From assembly GCA_002305445.1 (NCBI GenBank), contig DBRA01000038.1, positions 42,468 through 68,030 of the forward strand: 25,563 bases of DNA, given 5' to 3'. The translations under genes and the position numbers were made by a program. The notes under the pieces are model-generated. The model was not told the DNA's origin and did no database searches. It saw nothing but the letters and a program-made list of their open reading frames with translations. This stretch comes from Clostridiales bacterium UBA1380 (GTDB lineage: Bacteria > Bacillota > Clostridia > Oscillospirales > CAG-272). This document shows positions 8,512-16,600 of this stretch, one piece after another. Position 1 is the first letter of the stretch. Each line of letters starts with the position of its first letter.

Positions 8512-9234
8512 TCATACGACAAAGCCGCCGTTCGGCGATATGATCTGCCCTGTTACAAACGACGCATCGTCCGACGCGAGCCAGTATATCGCGCGCGCCG
8601 CTTCCTCCGGCGTACCGATGCGGCCGAGCGGCGTGTTGCAGCACAGCTCGTCGATCGTTTCCCTGTCAAGAGATGCGTTCATGTCGGTGTCTATGACGCC
8701 GGGCGCGACGCAGTTGACGCGTATGCCGGACGGACCGAGCTCCTTTGCGAGCGCTTTCGTGAGCCCGTGAAGCCCGGCTTTCGCCGTCGAATAGTGCGAT
8801 TCGCAGGACGCGCCCGCGATGCCCCAGATCGACGAGACGAACACTATCGCCCCGTGCTTTTTGCGGATCATATATGGCGCTGCGGCTCGTGTTGTCATAA
8901 AAGGAGCCGTGAGGTTGACCGCTATCATGCGGTTCCAGTCGTCGTCAGTTATGTCGCAGAGCTGTTTGTGCTGCGCTATTCCGGCGCAGCAGACGAGCGC
9001 GTCGATCGAGCCGCCGAGGCACACCGCCGCGTCACCCACAGCCGATCTAAGCGCGCCGGTATCTGCGACGTCCGCTTTTATCGCCGTCGCACCTGTTCTA
9101 TCCGCGACTGCTTTTGCCGCATCGTCGGATTTTTCATATATGAACACGGCGTTCCAGCCGTTTTTTGTAAATATATCGACAGCCGCAGCGCCGATGCCGC
9201 GCGAGCCGCCCGTTATAAGTACGCCTTTTTTCAT
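8512..9234 (-). CDS. FabG-like short-chain dehydrogenase/reductase
   Basis: This is a 240-residue classical SDR that catalyses NAD(P)-dependent oxidation or reduction in the cytoplasm. It shows the Rossmann glycine motif TGGSRGIG (8-15), a CCAG version of the NNAG motif (82-85), N107, and the catalytic S135 (FVSSIWG) and YSTAK (Y148, K152), with PG near 178. Basic residues after the glycine motif suggest NADPH. The closest-looking groups are FabG-type 3-oxoacyl-ACP reductases and the YmfI type (EF-P 5-aminopentanone reductase). The substrate cannot be decided here. The gene stands alone between a divergent thioredoxin and the NusG-II unit. The ribosome site GGAGAG lies about 5 nt before the ATG. 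Confidence 0.9.
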   Translation of the reverse strand: MKKGVLITGGSRGIGAAAVDIFTKNGWNAVFIYEKSDDAAKAVADRTGATAIKADVADTGALRSAVGDAAVCLGGSIDALVCCAGIAQHKQLCDITDDDWNRMIAVNLTAPFMTTRAAAPYMIRKKHGAIVFVSSIWGIAGASCESHYSTAKAGLHGLTKALAKELGPSGIRVNCVAPGVIDTDMNASLDRETIDELCCNTPLGRIGTPEEAARAIYWLASDDASFVTGQIISPNGGFVV

Positions 9235-9253
9235 TTTTCTCTCCGATTTTCAG

Positions 9254-9266
9254 TATAATTATTATA
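9254..9266. promoter_or_regulatory. PerR/Fur-box-like palindrome
   Basis: TATAATTATTATA is a perfect 6-1-6 palindrome. With its flanks it differs from the Bacillus PerR box TTATAATNATTATAA only at the two outermost bases. It overlaps the -10 of the dehydrogenase promoter in the divergent dehydrogenase/thioredoxin region. Because it also contains a TATAAT promoter element in AT-rich DNA, chance similarity is possible. Confidence 0.4.
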
Positions 9267-9289
9267 TCATATTTTTCTGAAGAAGTATA
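9261..9289 (-). promoter_or_regulatory. Promoter of the short-chain dehydrogenase gene
   Basis: On the minus strand an extended -10 (TGATATAAT; hexamer at 9261-9266) lies 26 nt before the start codon. The -35 position holds only a weak match, TATACT at 9284-9289, with 17-nt spacing. Confidence 0.55.
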
Positions 9290-9306
9290 TTATTTTTCCA
9301 AATAAT
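9289..9306. repeat. Inverted repeat upstream of the thioredoxin -10
   Basis: ATTATTT, a 4-nt loop (TTCC) and AAATAAT form a perfect 7-bp dyad that occupies the -35 region of the thioredoxin promoter. It could be an operator. The sequence is AT-rich, so chance is not excluded. Confidence 0.35.
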
Positions 9307-9307
9307 G

Positions 9308-9316
9308 TGGTATAAT
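9308..9316 (+). promoter_or_regulatory. Extended -10 promoter of the thioredoxin gene
   Basis: TGGTATAAT is an extended -10 element 35 nt upstream of the start codon. No convincing -35 is seen, which is common for extended -10 promoters. Confidence 0.6.
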
Positions 9317-9351
9317 AAAGTCAAAGTTGTTGTTTTCGGAGGTATTTTTCA

Positions 9352-9684
9352 ATGTCCGTGATACAGCTCACCGAATCGAATTTTAACGAAGAAGTAATCG
9401 AAAGCCCCGTTCCCGTGCTCGTCGATTTCTGGGCTTCATGGTGCGGGCCATGCCGCATGATGGCTCCCGTCGTCGATGAGATTGCGGAGGACGCACAGAC
9501 GCTCGGCATAAAGGTCGGTAAAATCAACGTCGACGACGAGCCCGATCTCGCCGCGAAATATAATGTGATGAGCATCCCCACTCTGATGGTTTTCAGAAAC
9601 GGCGAGGTTTCCAACTCATCCGTCGGCGTGCAGCCGAAGCAAGCCCTCCTCGATATGATCGCGAACGCAGCCGAAGCGAAATAA
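9352..9684 (+). CDS. trxA: Thioredoxin
   Basis: This 110-residue cytoplasmic disulfide reductase is full length for the family. It carries the active site WCGPC (C31, C34) preceded by VDFWASW, the NVDDEPDLAAKY segment, and the conserved cis-proline in SIPTLMVF (P76). GGAGG lies 9 nt before the ATG. It is a single-gene unit with its own extended -10 promoter and a strong terminator. No thioredoxin reductase gene is adjacent. The PerR-like palindrome in its upstream region suggests, but does not prove, redox control. Confidence 0.97.
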   Translation: MSVIQLTESNFNEEVIESPVPVLVDFWASWCGPCRMMAPVVDEIAEDAQTLGIKVGKINVDDEPDLAAKYNVMSIPTLMVFRNGEVSNSSVGVQPKQALLDMIANAAEAK

Positions 9685-9699
9685 TCACGAAAGCAATAT

Positions 9700-9736
9700 G
9701 ATGCGCAGCCGTAAAAACGGCTGCGCATCGTCTTTT
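9700..9736 (+). terminator. Intrinsic terminator after trxA
   Basis: A perfect 13-bp stem (GATGCGCAGCCGT / ACGGCTGCGCATC) with an AAAA loop is followed by GTCTTTT. It begins about 15 nt after the trxA stop codon and should end that transcript. Confidence 0.92.
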
Positions 9737-9764
9737 ATACACTTGTGCATTTTATGCATATACT
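9736..9764 (+). promoter_or_regulatory. Possible promoter with internal palindrome, ferritin-like gene
   Basis: TATACA (9736-9741), a 17-nt spacer and TATACT (9759-9764) form a moderate promoter 35 nt before the ferritin-like start codon. The spacer contains the dyad TGCAT-TTT-ATGCA (9746-9758), which a repressor or activator could use. The -35 overlaps the end of the trxA terminator. Confidence 0.42.
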
Positions 9765-9798
9765 TTGTGTGAAGCAACTTTTTTGGAGGAATAACATA

Positions 9799-10314
9799 AT
9801 GATGTCCCGTACGGGGGGCTGCGAAGTCAACGCACCGTATCCGGCGGCAAAAGCCGACAGGCGAAACGAGCATTACGCCCGAATACTGTCGCTTGATTAT
9901 GCCGGATGCAAAAGCGAAATGACCGCTGTTGCTCAATATTTTTACAACCATATAATAACCGAAGATAAAGAACCCGACCTGTCGCGCGCTTTTGAATGCA
10001 TTTCAATCGTCGAGATGAGGCACCTCGAGCTTCTCGGCGAGATGATTATTTCGCTCGGAGGCGATCCCGTTATCGGAGCGCAGGACCGCCGCAACGTCGA
10101 ATGGTGGAGCGGCCGGTTCGTGCCGTATGAAACAAAGCGCGAACGCATACTCCGTGCTGCAATCAACGCTGAAAAGGACGCGATCGAAACATACCGCCGC
10201 CACTGCGAAATGATCAACGACTGCGGGGTCAGGCGTTTGATAAACCGCATCATCGCCGACGAGGAGAAGCATCTCCAGATCTTTGACGCGCTTCTTCACT
10301 GCCGAAGAGTATAG
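9799..10314 (+). CDS. Ferritin-like di-metal protein (rubrerythrin/Mn-catalase-like fold)
   Basis: This 171-residue protein has the four-helix ferritin-like pattern. Candidate metal ligands are E40 (CKSEMTAVAQYFYNH), the ExxH pair E72/H75 (IVEMRHLELL), E125 or E130 (AEKDAIETYRRH) and a second ExxH pair E155/H158 (ADEEKHLQIF). The IVEMRHLELLGEMI and LGGDP segments resemble small clostridial ferritin/rubrerythrin and CotJC/Mn-catalase-like proteins. No rubredoxin domain is present. A role in iron storage or removal of peroxide or oxygen is inferred. I place the start at the ATG at 9799, with GGAGG 9 nt upstream; an in-frame ATG at 9745 would lie inside the promoter. Neighbouring thioredoxin fits a redox-defence theme. 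Confidence 0.82.
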   Translation: MMSRTGGCEVNAPYPAAKADRRNEHYARILSLDYAGCKSEMTAVAQYFYNHIITEDKEPDLSRAFECISIVEMRHLELLGEMIISLGGDPVIGAQDRRNVEWWSGRFVPYETKRERILRAAINAEKDAIETYRRHCEMINDCGVRRLINRIIADEEKHLQIFDALLHCRRV

Positions 10315-10365
10315 GTACTGAGTACGAATTAATAATACCGGACGACCGATAATAACTTTACATAT

Positions 10366-10399
10366 AAAACCCGCAGATCCGGCTTGATCTGCGGGTTTT
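10366..10399. terminator. Bidirectional terminator between ferritin-like and AraC genes
   Basis: AAAACCCGCAGATC and GATCTGCGGGTTTT form a perfect 14-bp stem around a 6-nt loop. T-runs are present in both directions, so it can end the plus-strand ferritin-like transcript and the minus-strand AraC transcript. Confidence 0.95.
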
Positions 10400-10429
10400 G
10401 ATATTGCTGCCGTTTTGCTCCGCAGCTGG

Positions 10430-11365
10430 TTAAGCCGAAACGTCGATCGGCTTAATCGGTCTGCCCTCGATGTATCCGCGCCATCCCATAGGCGCGAGCT
10501 GGAAGCGCGGCGCGATCTCCTCGTCCCATTCGTAACCGTAAACCGCCGGATTAAACGAGGAGATGATGTTCCAAATCTCTCCGATAGCTTCACTGTAATT
10601 GTCGTCGTCATACGGTTCGCCCTGGAATATCAGATACTTGCACGGCGCGAGGTCTATAACGTCGAAGCCCTCGGGTACGGCGCCCGCATAATCCGATGCG
10701 ACCTCGACTGCGTGCGCGTATTCGCCCGTGCCCTCCGGACGCATACCCGACGGAAGCCACACGCCCATCGGCTCGTACAGCGCTTCCTTGATTTCGGTTA
10801 GTATCATCCACGGGTCGGGGTTCTCCGGCGTGCCGCAGCCGACTTCTTCACAATACTCGAAGTAATCTGTAGCCTTTCTGCTTCTGTAAAGGATCAGCTT
10901 GCGCGCCGGCCGCTCGATGATCTGCGTGAAAATAACCGTTGTCTTCTTCTCCATAATTCTGCCCTCCGTTTTGATTTTTCTGCGGTCGAGATAACGATAC
11001 GGTATCAGCCAGCCGTTCCCCGACGGGTAGTCGGCGTACTTTTTCGGCGTTATGCCGAATGCGTTGGAAAACGCGCGCGTAAACCCCTCGTGACTATCGA
11101 AAACGAAATCAAGCGCCACATCGATTACTTTATTGTCCGCGTTTCTCAGCGCGTAAGCCGATTTGATCAGCCTTTGGCTGCGGATATACTCAAAAGGTGA
11201 CATCCCCGTCGCTTCTTTGAATATGCGCACGACATGGTACTGGGAGTAAGATACGCTCTTGGCTATGTCCGAAAGCGTGATCTTCTCCTTCAGGTGTTCG
11301 TCGATGTATCGCTTTATCTTTTCAACAGCGGCTGATACATCGCTTGTTGTATGTCCCGACGTCAT
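10430..11365 (-). CDS. AraC-family regulator with C-terminal GyrI-like effector domain
   Basis: About 311 residues. The N-terminal part (roughly 10-115) is an AraC-type double helix-turn-helix: ITLSDIAKSVSYSQYHVVRIF, shown by its key residues, then MSPFEYIRSQRLIKSAYAL and the second helix ending HEGFTRAFSNAFGITPKKY. The C-terminal part (about 135-311) looks like the GyrI-like/effector-binding fold, which binds small hydrophobic molecules in Rob- and BmrR-type regulators. DNA-binding-first order matches the Rob subgroup. AGGAGG lies 5 nt before the ATG at 11365 and only 2 nt before the ATG at 11368, so I prefer the former. It is transcribed alone, convergent with the ferritin-like gene. Its target is unknown; the adjacent sugar operon is one candidate. 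Confidence 0.9.
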   Translation of the reverse strand: MTSGHTTSDVSAAVEKIKRYIDEHLKEKITLSDIAKSVSYSQYHVVRIFKEATGMSPFEYIRSQRLIKSAYALRNADNKVIDVALDFVFDSHEGFTRAFSNAFGITPKKYADYPSGNGWLIPYRYLDRRKIKTEGRIMEKKTTVIFTQIIERPARKLILYRSRKATDYFEYCEEVGCGTPENPDPWMILTEIKEALYEPMGVWLPSGMRPEGTGEYAHAVEVASDYAGAVPEGFDVIDLAPCKYLIFQGEPYDDDNYSEAIGEIWNIISSFNPAVYGYEWDEEIAPRFQLAPMGWRGYIEGRPIKPIDVSA

Positions 11366-11382
11366 CATCGCCTCCTGCGGAT

Positions 11383-11388
11383 ATTATA
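11383..11388 (-). promoter_or_regulatory. Possible -10 element of the AraC-type gene
   Basis: TATAAT on the minus strand lies about 17 nt before the start codon, a very short leader. No good -35 was found at the expected distance, so the call is weak. Confidence 0.35.
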
Positions 11389-11468
11389 TAAAAACGGACG
11401 GTTGATTTCTTGACCCGGATTGCTGTTCTCTGCGAAGAAGATCTGCGATAACGTTTACGCCGATAGCA

Positions 11469-11502
11469 AAAAGGGCGGACAGTGAAGACTGTCCGCTCTT
11501 TT
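11469..11502. terminator. Terminator ending the sugar-transport operon
   Basis: GCGGACAGT and ACTGTCCGC (9-bp perfect stem, GAAG loop) extend outward through AAAAGG/TCTTTT pairing. This gives a bidirectional hairpin with a T-run on each side. It lies about 62 nt beyond the stop codon of the last permease gene. Confidence 0.9.
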
Positions 11503-11564
11503 GCCGCAGTATACGGGTGCTTGTATTCGCTGTTGCGTATACAGGCGCGATATGGAGCTTTCGC

Positions 11565-12617
11565 TTAACCGACGATACCGGAACGCTCGATGCCCTGAAT
11601 GAGAGAGCGCTGAGCGAAGAGGTAGATGACGATCAGCGGAGCGATGATCATAAGACCGCAGGTATTTCTGATAGCGGCAATGTACATGTTCTGTCCGGCG
11701 AAGTTCGTATCGAGCGACTTCGGAACCGTCACTATCTTGGGCATAAGTCTCGGACCGGAGGTGGTGAAGAACACTGTCGTATAGAATTTGTCCGTCCACT
11801 GCCATGAGAAGGCGAACATGAACACCGTGACCATCATAGGCACCGAAAGCGGGAGTATGATCTGCACGAACGTGCGGAACACACCGGAGCCGTCGATGTA
11901 TGCGGATTCCTCAAGTTCATCGGGAACGCCGCGGAAGAACTGGCGCAGCATGAAGATGTAAAGACCGTTCTTGAACGCAAGGCCCGTCAGCGAGAGCACA
12001 TACAGAGGCCAGAACGAGTTGTTCAGGTTCAGGTATGTGAAGTCGATAACCTTGAGCCACGAGAACAGACCGCCGCCCAGCGCGTTCAGGATGCCCAGAA
12101 TATCGAAATATCTGAACTTCATGAACATCGAGAGCTGAAGAGTCTGGTGCGGGACGACCATCGTAAACACGACGGCCATGAACAGCCACTTGTTGCCCTT
12201 GAATTTAAATTTGGCGAAGCCGTACGCGATAAGGCAGCAGATGAATGTCTGTATCAGCGCGCACGATGTCGAAAGGACAAATGTGTTGAGAAGAGCTTCG
12301 AAGTATTTGTTGTCGACGATGATAGCCCTGTATGTCTCAAGAGTCGGATATTTCGGTATAAGGCGTACCGTGACGTCGACGAAGTCTTCCGGGCTCATGA
12401 AGGAGGAAGCTATTTTCGCAAAGAACGGGAACAGTATGACGTAGGATATACCGATCAGCAGGATCAGCCTGAAGATATACCATACGACATTGGTCCAGAA
12501 GTAGGGGTTGAGGAACTTCGCTTTCAGTCTTACGGAAAGCGGGCTGCGTTCGAAATCAACCCTAATCTTATTTTTGGTCTCCTTTGTAATTCTGGGAGAA
12601 CTGTTAGTCGCATCCAT
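11565..12617 (-). CDS. Carbohydrate ABC transporter permease, MalG type (second pair)
   Basis: This 350-residue inner-membrane permease has an N-terminal cytoplasmic extension of about 45 residues and then about six membrane segments. The cytoplasmic EAA loop that contacts the ATPase reads ELEESAYIDGSGVFRTF (about 235-251) followed by IILPLSVP. The C-terminus RSLIQGIERSGIVG, with Gly-Ile-x-x-Gly, is typical of MalG-type subunits, which usually end close to G-x-x-K/G. It is longer than the common 270-300 residues because of the N-terminal tail and the loop around GGGLFSWLKVIDFTYLN. GGAGG lies 10 nt before the ATG. It is the last gene of the operon, 20 nt after its MalF-type partner. Confidence 0.93.
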   Translation of the reverse strand: MDATNSSPRITKETKNKIRVDFERSPLSVRLKAKFLNPYFWTNVVWYIFRLILLIGISYVILFPFFAKIASSFMSPEDFVDVTVRLIPKYPTLETYRAIIVDNKYFEALLNTFVLSTSCALIQTFICCLIAYGFAKFKFKGNKWLFMAVVFTMVVPHQTLQLSMFMKFRYFDILGILNALGGGLFSWLKVIDFTYLNLNNSFWPLYVLSLTGLAFKNGLYIFMLRQFFRGVPDELEESAYIDGSGVFRTFVQIILPLSVPMMVTVFMFAFSWQWTDKFYTTVFFTTSGPRLMPKIVTVPKSLDTNFAGQNMYIAAIRNTCGLMIIAPLIVIYLFAQRSLIQGIERSGIVG

Positions 12618-12637
12618 TAAAGCTTATCCTCCTTTCC

Positions 12638-13615
12638 TTAATCTCTTCTCTGATAGAAGACGAACGCCGATACGATCGCTGAAACGACGGCGATGATAAG
12701 AATAACGAGCAGGAAGTACATCCATGACATTGCCGATCCTATGACGTTGCCGTCCGCTTCGTTGTAGATATTCGCTATGAATGTCATAACCCTGTTGGAC
12801 GAAGCGGTGAATGAGTCGATGACCGTGTATACCGTGTTGACGAGGATCATCGGGCTAATCATCGGGAATGTGATCTTCCAGAACGTTTCCCATGCCGTAG
12901 CGCCGTCTATCTCGCAGGATTCGTAAATGGCGGGAGAGATGGACTGAAGTCCGGCAAGGAAGATAAGCATCTGAACACCGGAGCGGTTTACTATGTTGAA
13001 TATGTTGTTGACGGCGTCAACAACATATTCAACGAGTTCCGTACCGACTCGCATGTTCATGAACAATCGCTCGATATCGACGACTTCGACTATCTGCGTA
13101 ACCTGGTTCGTACCTTCGCCGGTGTCGATGGACTCGTTGGAGCCCATGTACTCGATCAGCTGGTTGCCTTCGTCGATGTCGGCGATAAGGCCGGTCGTCA
13201 GGATAACAGGTATGAAGAATATCGCACGGAATGCCGCGCGGCCGACCATCTTCTGGTTGAGCAGTATAGCTACGAACAGCGAGAAGATGACGATTGCGGG
13301 GATATCGAAGATAAGCTGCTGGATACCGGAGGTGAGCGTCTGAACGAAGGTCGGGTTGACGAACAACGCTTCGGAGTAGTTTTCCCAGCCCACCCAGATG
13401 AGTTCGTAGCCGCCGCCGGTCAGTATCTTGATCTTATGGAAGCTGTACTTGATCGAGTCGTAAATAATCGGGACGTAGATGAGGAAGAAGCCGAGAAGGA
13501 ACGGCATTATAAACAGCCATCCGGAACGCGCTTTCTTCTTATCAAGGGAGGCGCTGCTTCTCCTCTTTTTCGGAGGTGCGGTTACAGTAGATTTTTTCTT
13601 AATATCCTGTGTCAT
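12638..13615 (-). CDS. Sugar ABC transporter permease, MalF type (second pair), with periplasm-side-type insertion
   Basis: This 325-residue permease has an N-terminal basic tail (about 30 residues, rich in K/R/S), membrane segments, and an EAA loop IYESCEIDGATAWETFWKI near 230-248 in which EAA has become ESC. Between two membrane segments, about residues 145-210, there is an extra hydrophilic and acidic stretch (IDEGNQLIEYMGSNES through VEYVVDAVNN) that ordinary UgpA/LacF-type permeases lack. MalF of enteric bacteria has a different large loop that contacts its binding protein, so this one might dock a partner as well. It lies 18 nt after the DUF5696 gene and 20 nt before the MalG-type partner. 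Confidence 0.92.
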   Translation of the reverse strand: MTQDIKKKSTVTAPPKKRRSSASLDKKKARSGWLFIMPFLLGFFLIYVPIIYDSIKYSFHKIKILTGGGYELIWVGWENYSEALFVNPTFVQTLTSGIQQLIFDIPAIVIFSLFVAILLNQKMVGRAAFRAIFFIPVILTTGLIADIDEGNQLIEYMGSNESIDTGEGTNQVTQIVEVVDIERLFMNMRVGTELVEYVVDAVNNIFNIVNRSGVQMLIFLAGLQSISPAIYESCEIDGATAWETFWKITFPMISPMILVNTVYTVIDSFTASSNRVMTFIANIYNEADGNVIGSAMSWMYFLLVILIIAVVSAIVSAFVFYQRRD

Positions 13616-13633
13616 ATCAGCACTCCCCTTTCA

Positions 13634-16600
13634 TTAAGATATTTTTACGAAGCCGAGCGCTTCGACGGTGTATGTCGTTCCTTTGTAGACTACGGTGACT
13701 GCGAACGAGTTGTAGTTGAGGATGAAGCCGGTGCCGTTATCGTAACCGACATATACGATGTTGCCGTTGTCGTTCGTATACTTCGTGTAGGTATAACCGG
13801 TTTCTTCCTCAGTCTCTTCCGCCGCAGTTTCTTCTTCGGCTGCGGTTTCGCCTTCCGCCGCGGTCTCGTCTTCAACGAGCGTTTCATCGGTCGTCTCTTC
13901 GACTTCCTCTACCGGCATTCCGAGACGTGCGGCGAGCTTCTTCGCTTTCTCTGCCTTCTCGGCTTCGAGGGCGAGAGCTTCCTCTTCAGCCTTGGCGGCA
14001 GCTTCCGCTGCGGCCTTGTCGGCTGCGATCTCATCTTCGTCCGGTACGCGTTCGCCGATCAAGAACTTGTGCTCGGTGATGAGCGAGGTCTGCAGATCGC
14101 CGATCGCGTCGTTCAGTGTATTGTACTTCTCGACAAGCTCGTCGAACCAGATGTCGTATCTGACCGAGTAGTACTTGCTGAGCTGCATGCTGTCCTTGAG
14201 CTCGGCGGTGTTGCGGTACGAGAGCGTGAAGAACAGTCCCGCGCCGTTTTCAATCGCCTTGAGGAGCATGTAGTTGACGTCGCCTTCCATGTTGATAGGC
14301 GTTCCGGCGAAGTTGAAATATCCGTGGAATACCATACCGATGAAAGGCACTGCCGCGAACGAGTTCTGATAACGGCTGGAGTCGAGCGACACGTTGATTA
14401 TGTTGTTAACATACTGCAGCGTGAACTCGTTGCCGCCGTCGGTCAGGACGTTGGTGTAGTCTGTTTTCAGAGTGTCAAGGAACTTCTTGGTGAACGCCTT
14501 GGAGTCCTCGCGGTTGTACGGTTCGTCTTCGTCAAAGTCGGAGTTGAGGTCCGTTCCGAGAGTGGAGACCGATATGCCGGTAGGCCCATATTTATCATAA
14601 TCCTTCTTGAAGCCTGCGTACAGTCTCTCATAAGCGGAAGGCGATACGCAGAGCGCGAAGCTTCCGTCGAACGACTGGGTCGCGGCGTCATAATAACGTC
14701 TTCTCGTATAACGGTCGTCGATCGTCTTGATCGCGTCGCGACGCAGGATGAATCCGTCGAACAGCTCATTGTTGCTCATGTACGCGAAGTCGAAGTCCGG
14801 GAATACGCCGAAGTTCTTTTCCTTCGCATATGTGATCAGATCCTTGAAGCCGGAGTTGCCGCCGACCGCATTGACCCACTTGACGAACGTCGGATACGTC
14901 GTATCATCCATACCGCCGTTCGCGTAGCCCGTAAGCCTGAAGTTGACATTCGTGATTCCGGCTTCGGACAGGTCGTTGTACATTGTCATTACGTCTTCGA
15001 AGGTCGTAAGAGGCGTGTCTACCGATACCGGTATCGAAAGGATTCGCTCAATCGTCTTGATGGAACCGAACGTTTCGATGTAGAGCGGTATGGATTTCTG
15101 CGCGGTTTCCGCGGTGAATCTGGTCAGTACGCCTTCTCTTTCGAGGAAATCGCGGTACGCCTTCGCCATGCCGACGTAGGAAGTTTCGTAGTATTCGCCC
15201 TTCTTGAGGCCGGCCGCTTCAGCCTTATCCTCATCCGTCAGCATGATGTAGCGGATGCGGTAGCTGTCGACATACTTGCGCTTGGATTCGACCGTCCATG
15301 TGGCGTTGGACGCGATGGAGATCGAGTCAGAGAGGTTGTATGTGTCGGAAGGACGCGGATAGAATGTGGCGAAAACACTGTTGTAGCGGTGCAGGCTGCC
15401 GCCGTGCTCGCTCGTTATCTCGGCGAGCGCGTCGCCCTCCGTTATGATCGCTAAGAAGCCCTTGTCCTCTTTATAAGGAATCTTTTCCGTCAGAGTCTGC
15501 ATGACGGCGGGAATGATGGTGCCGGTGGCTTCGTCATAGCTCTCGGGCGTAACTTCGATCTGAGTTGTGATCGTGTCGGTGCGGGTATAATTTTCTACGA
15601 TACCGTAGACAGGTAGTCTCATAACTTCGGTATGCGCGCCCGAAATCTCGTGGTACGCATAGTCGGCGCCGTAGACCTTGCCTGTCGTCGTGTAGGTATT
15701 GCCTATCAGATCTTCAAATCTGAATATCGTACCGGAGCCGTCCGGAATGAAAGTGTAGCCTGTATTGACGTTGCTGCCGGTGCCCATGTAAGGCAGGAAT
15801 GAAATGCTCTTGAGCTGGTAGTTAGTCTCGTCGTAACGGATACCGTTCGCCGGGAGACGCGCGGTGACGCCGTAATCGTCGAGAGTGTACTCAATCGCGA
15901 GCTTGAAGAGCGCGGGCGCGCGGTCGGCGCCTTCGTACTCCGTTATCGCATGGTCTTCGTCGAGAGTTTCGTAGGTATAGCCCTGGCAGTACGTTTTAAT
16001 GATGTTTTCGCACTGGCGAAGCTCTCTTTCCTTGATGTCAGGGTCGCAGACGTAAACCGCCATCTTATTGGTGATAGGGAATTTCGCCTGCATCTCCTTG
16101 ACGCCGCGTTCCGTCAGTTCCGAGGAAGACGGGTCTTTTAAAGTGTAGTAGGATTTGAGTTTATCATAGTCCCACTTGACGTCGACGTATGCGAGGATGA
16201 GCTCATCGAAACGTTCCTTCTTGATAAGGCGCGGAACGAGCATGCGCGTTTCTTCGCGGCCCATCGTGTATTCGATACGGACACCGTTCTTGATGTTCTT
16301 GATTATGCCCTGGTTGCGAAGCGCAGCCTCGACATAGGAGTTCATCGTCTTCTCGGTGTCGTTGTCCTGATACTTGATGAGCAGCTGGGAAAGCAGCTTC
16401 TGCTTCGTTGTTTCGGAAGCCGTGTCGCCTGCTACGTCGAAGGGGTTGGAGAACAGAATCTGACCGGTCTTGGTATTTACTATCGCAACTTCGAGAGTAA
16501 AGTCCTCGACCCAGATCTGATATCCGTTTTGCTCTTTATAGAGCGTCATTTCCTCAAGCTTTTCTTCGGGGGTCGCGTAAACCTTGTTGATGTAGTCGAT

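Noticed and set aside
13436..15454. 672-codon open frame on the plus strand
   Set aside because: It is antisense to the DUF5696 gene and the end of the MalF-type gene, which have clear homology, signal peptide and ribosome sites. The product is low-complexity Arg/Val/Glu sequence.
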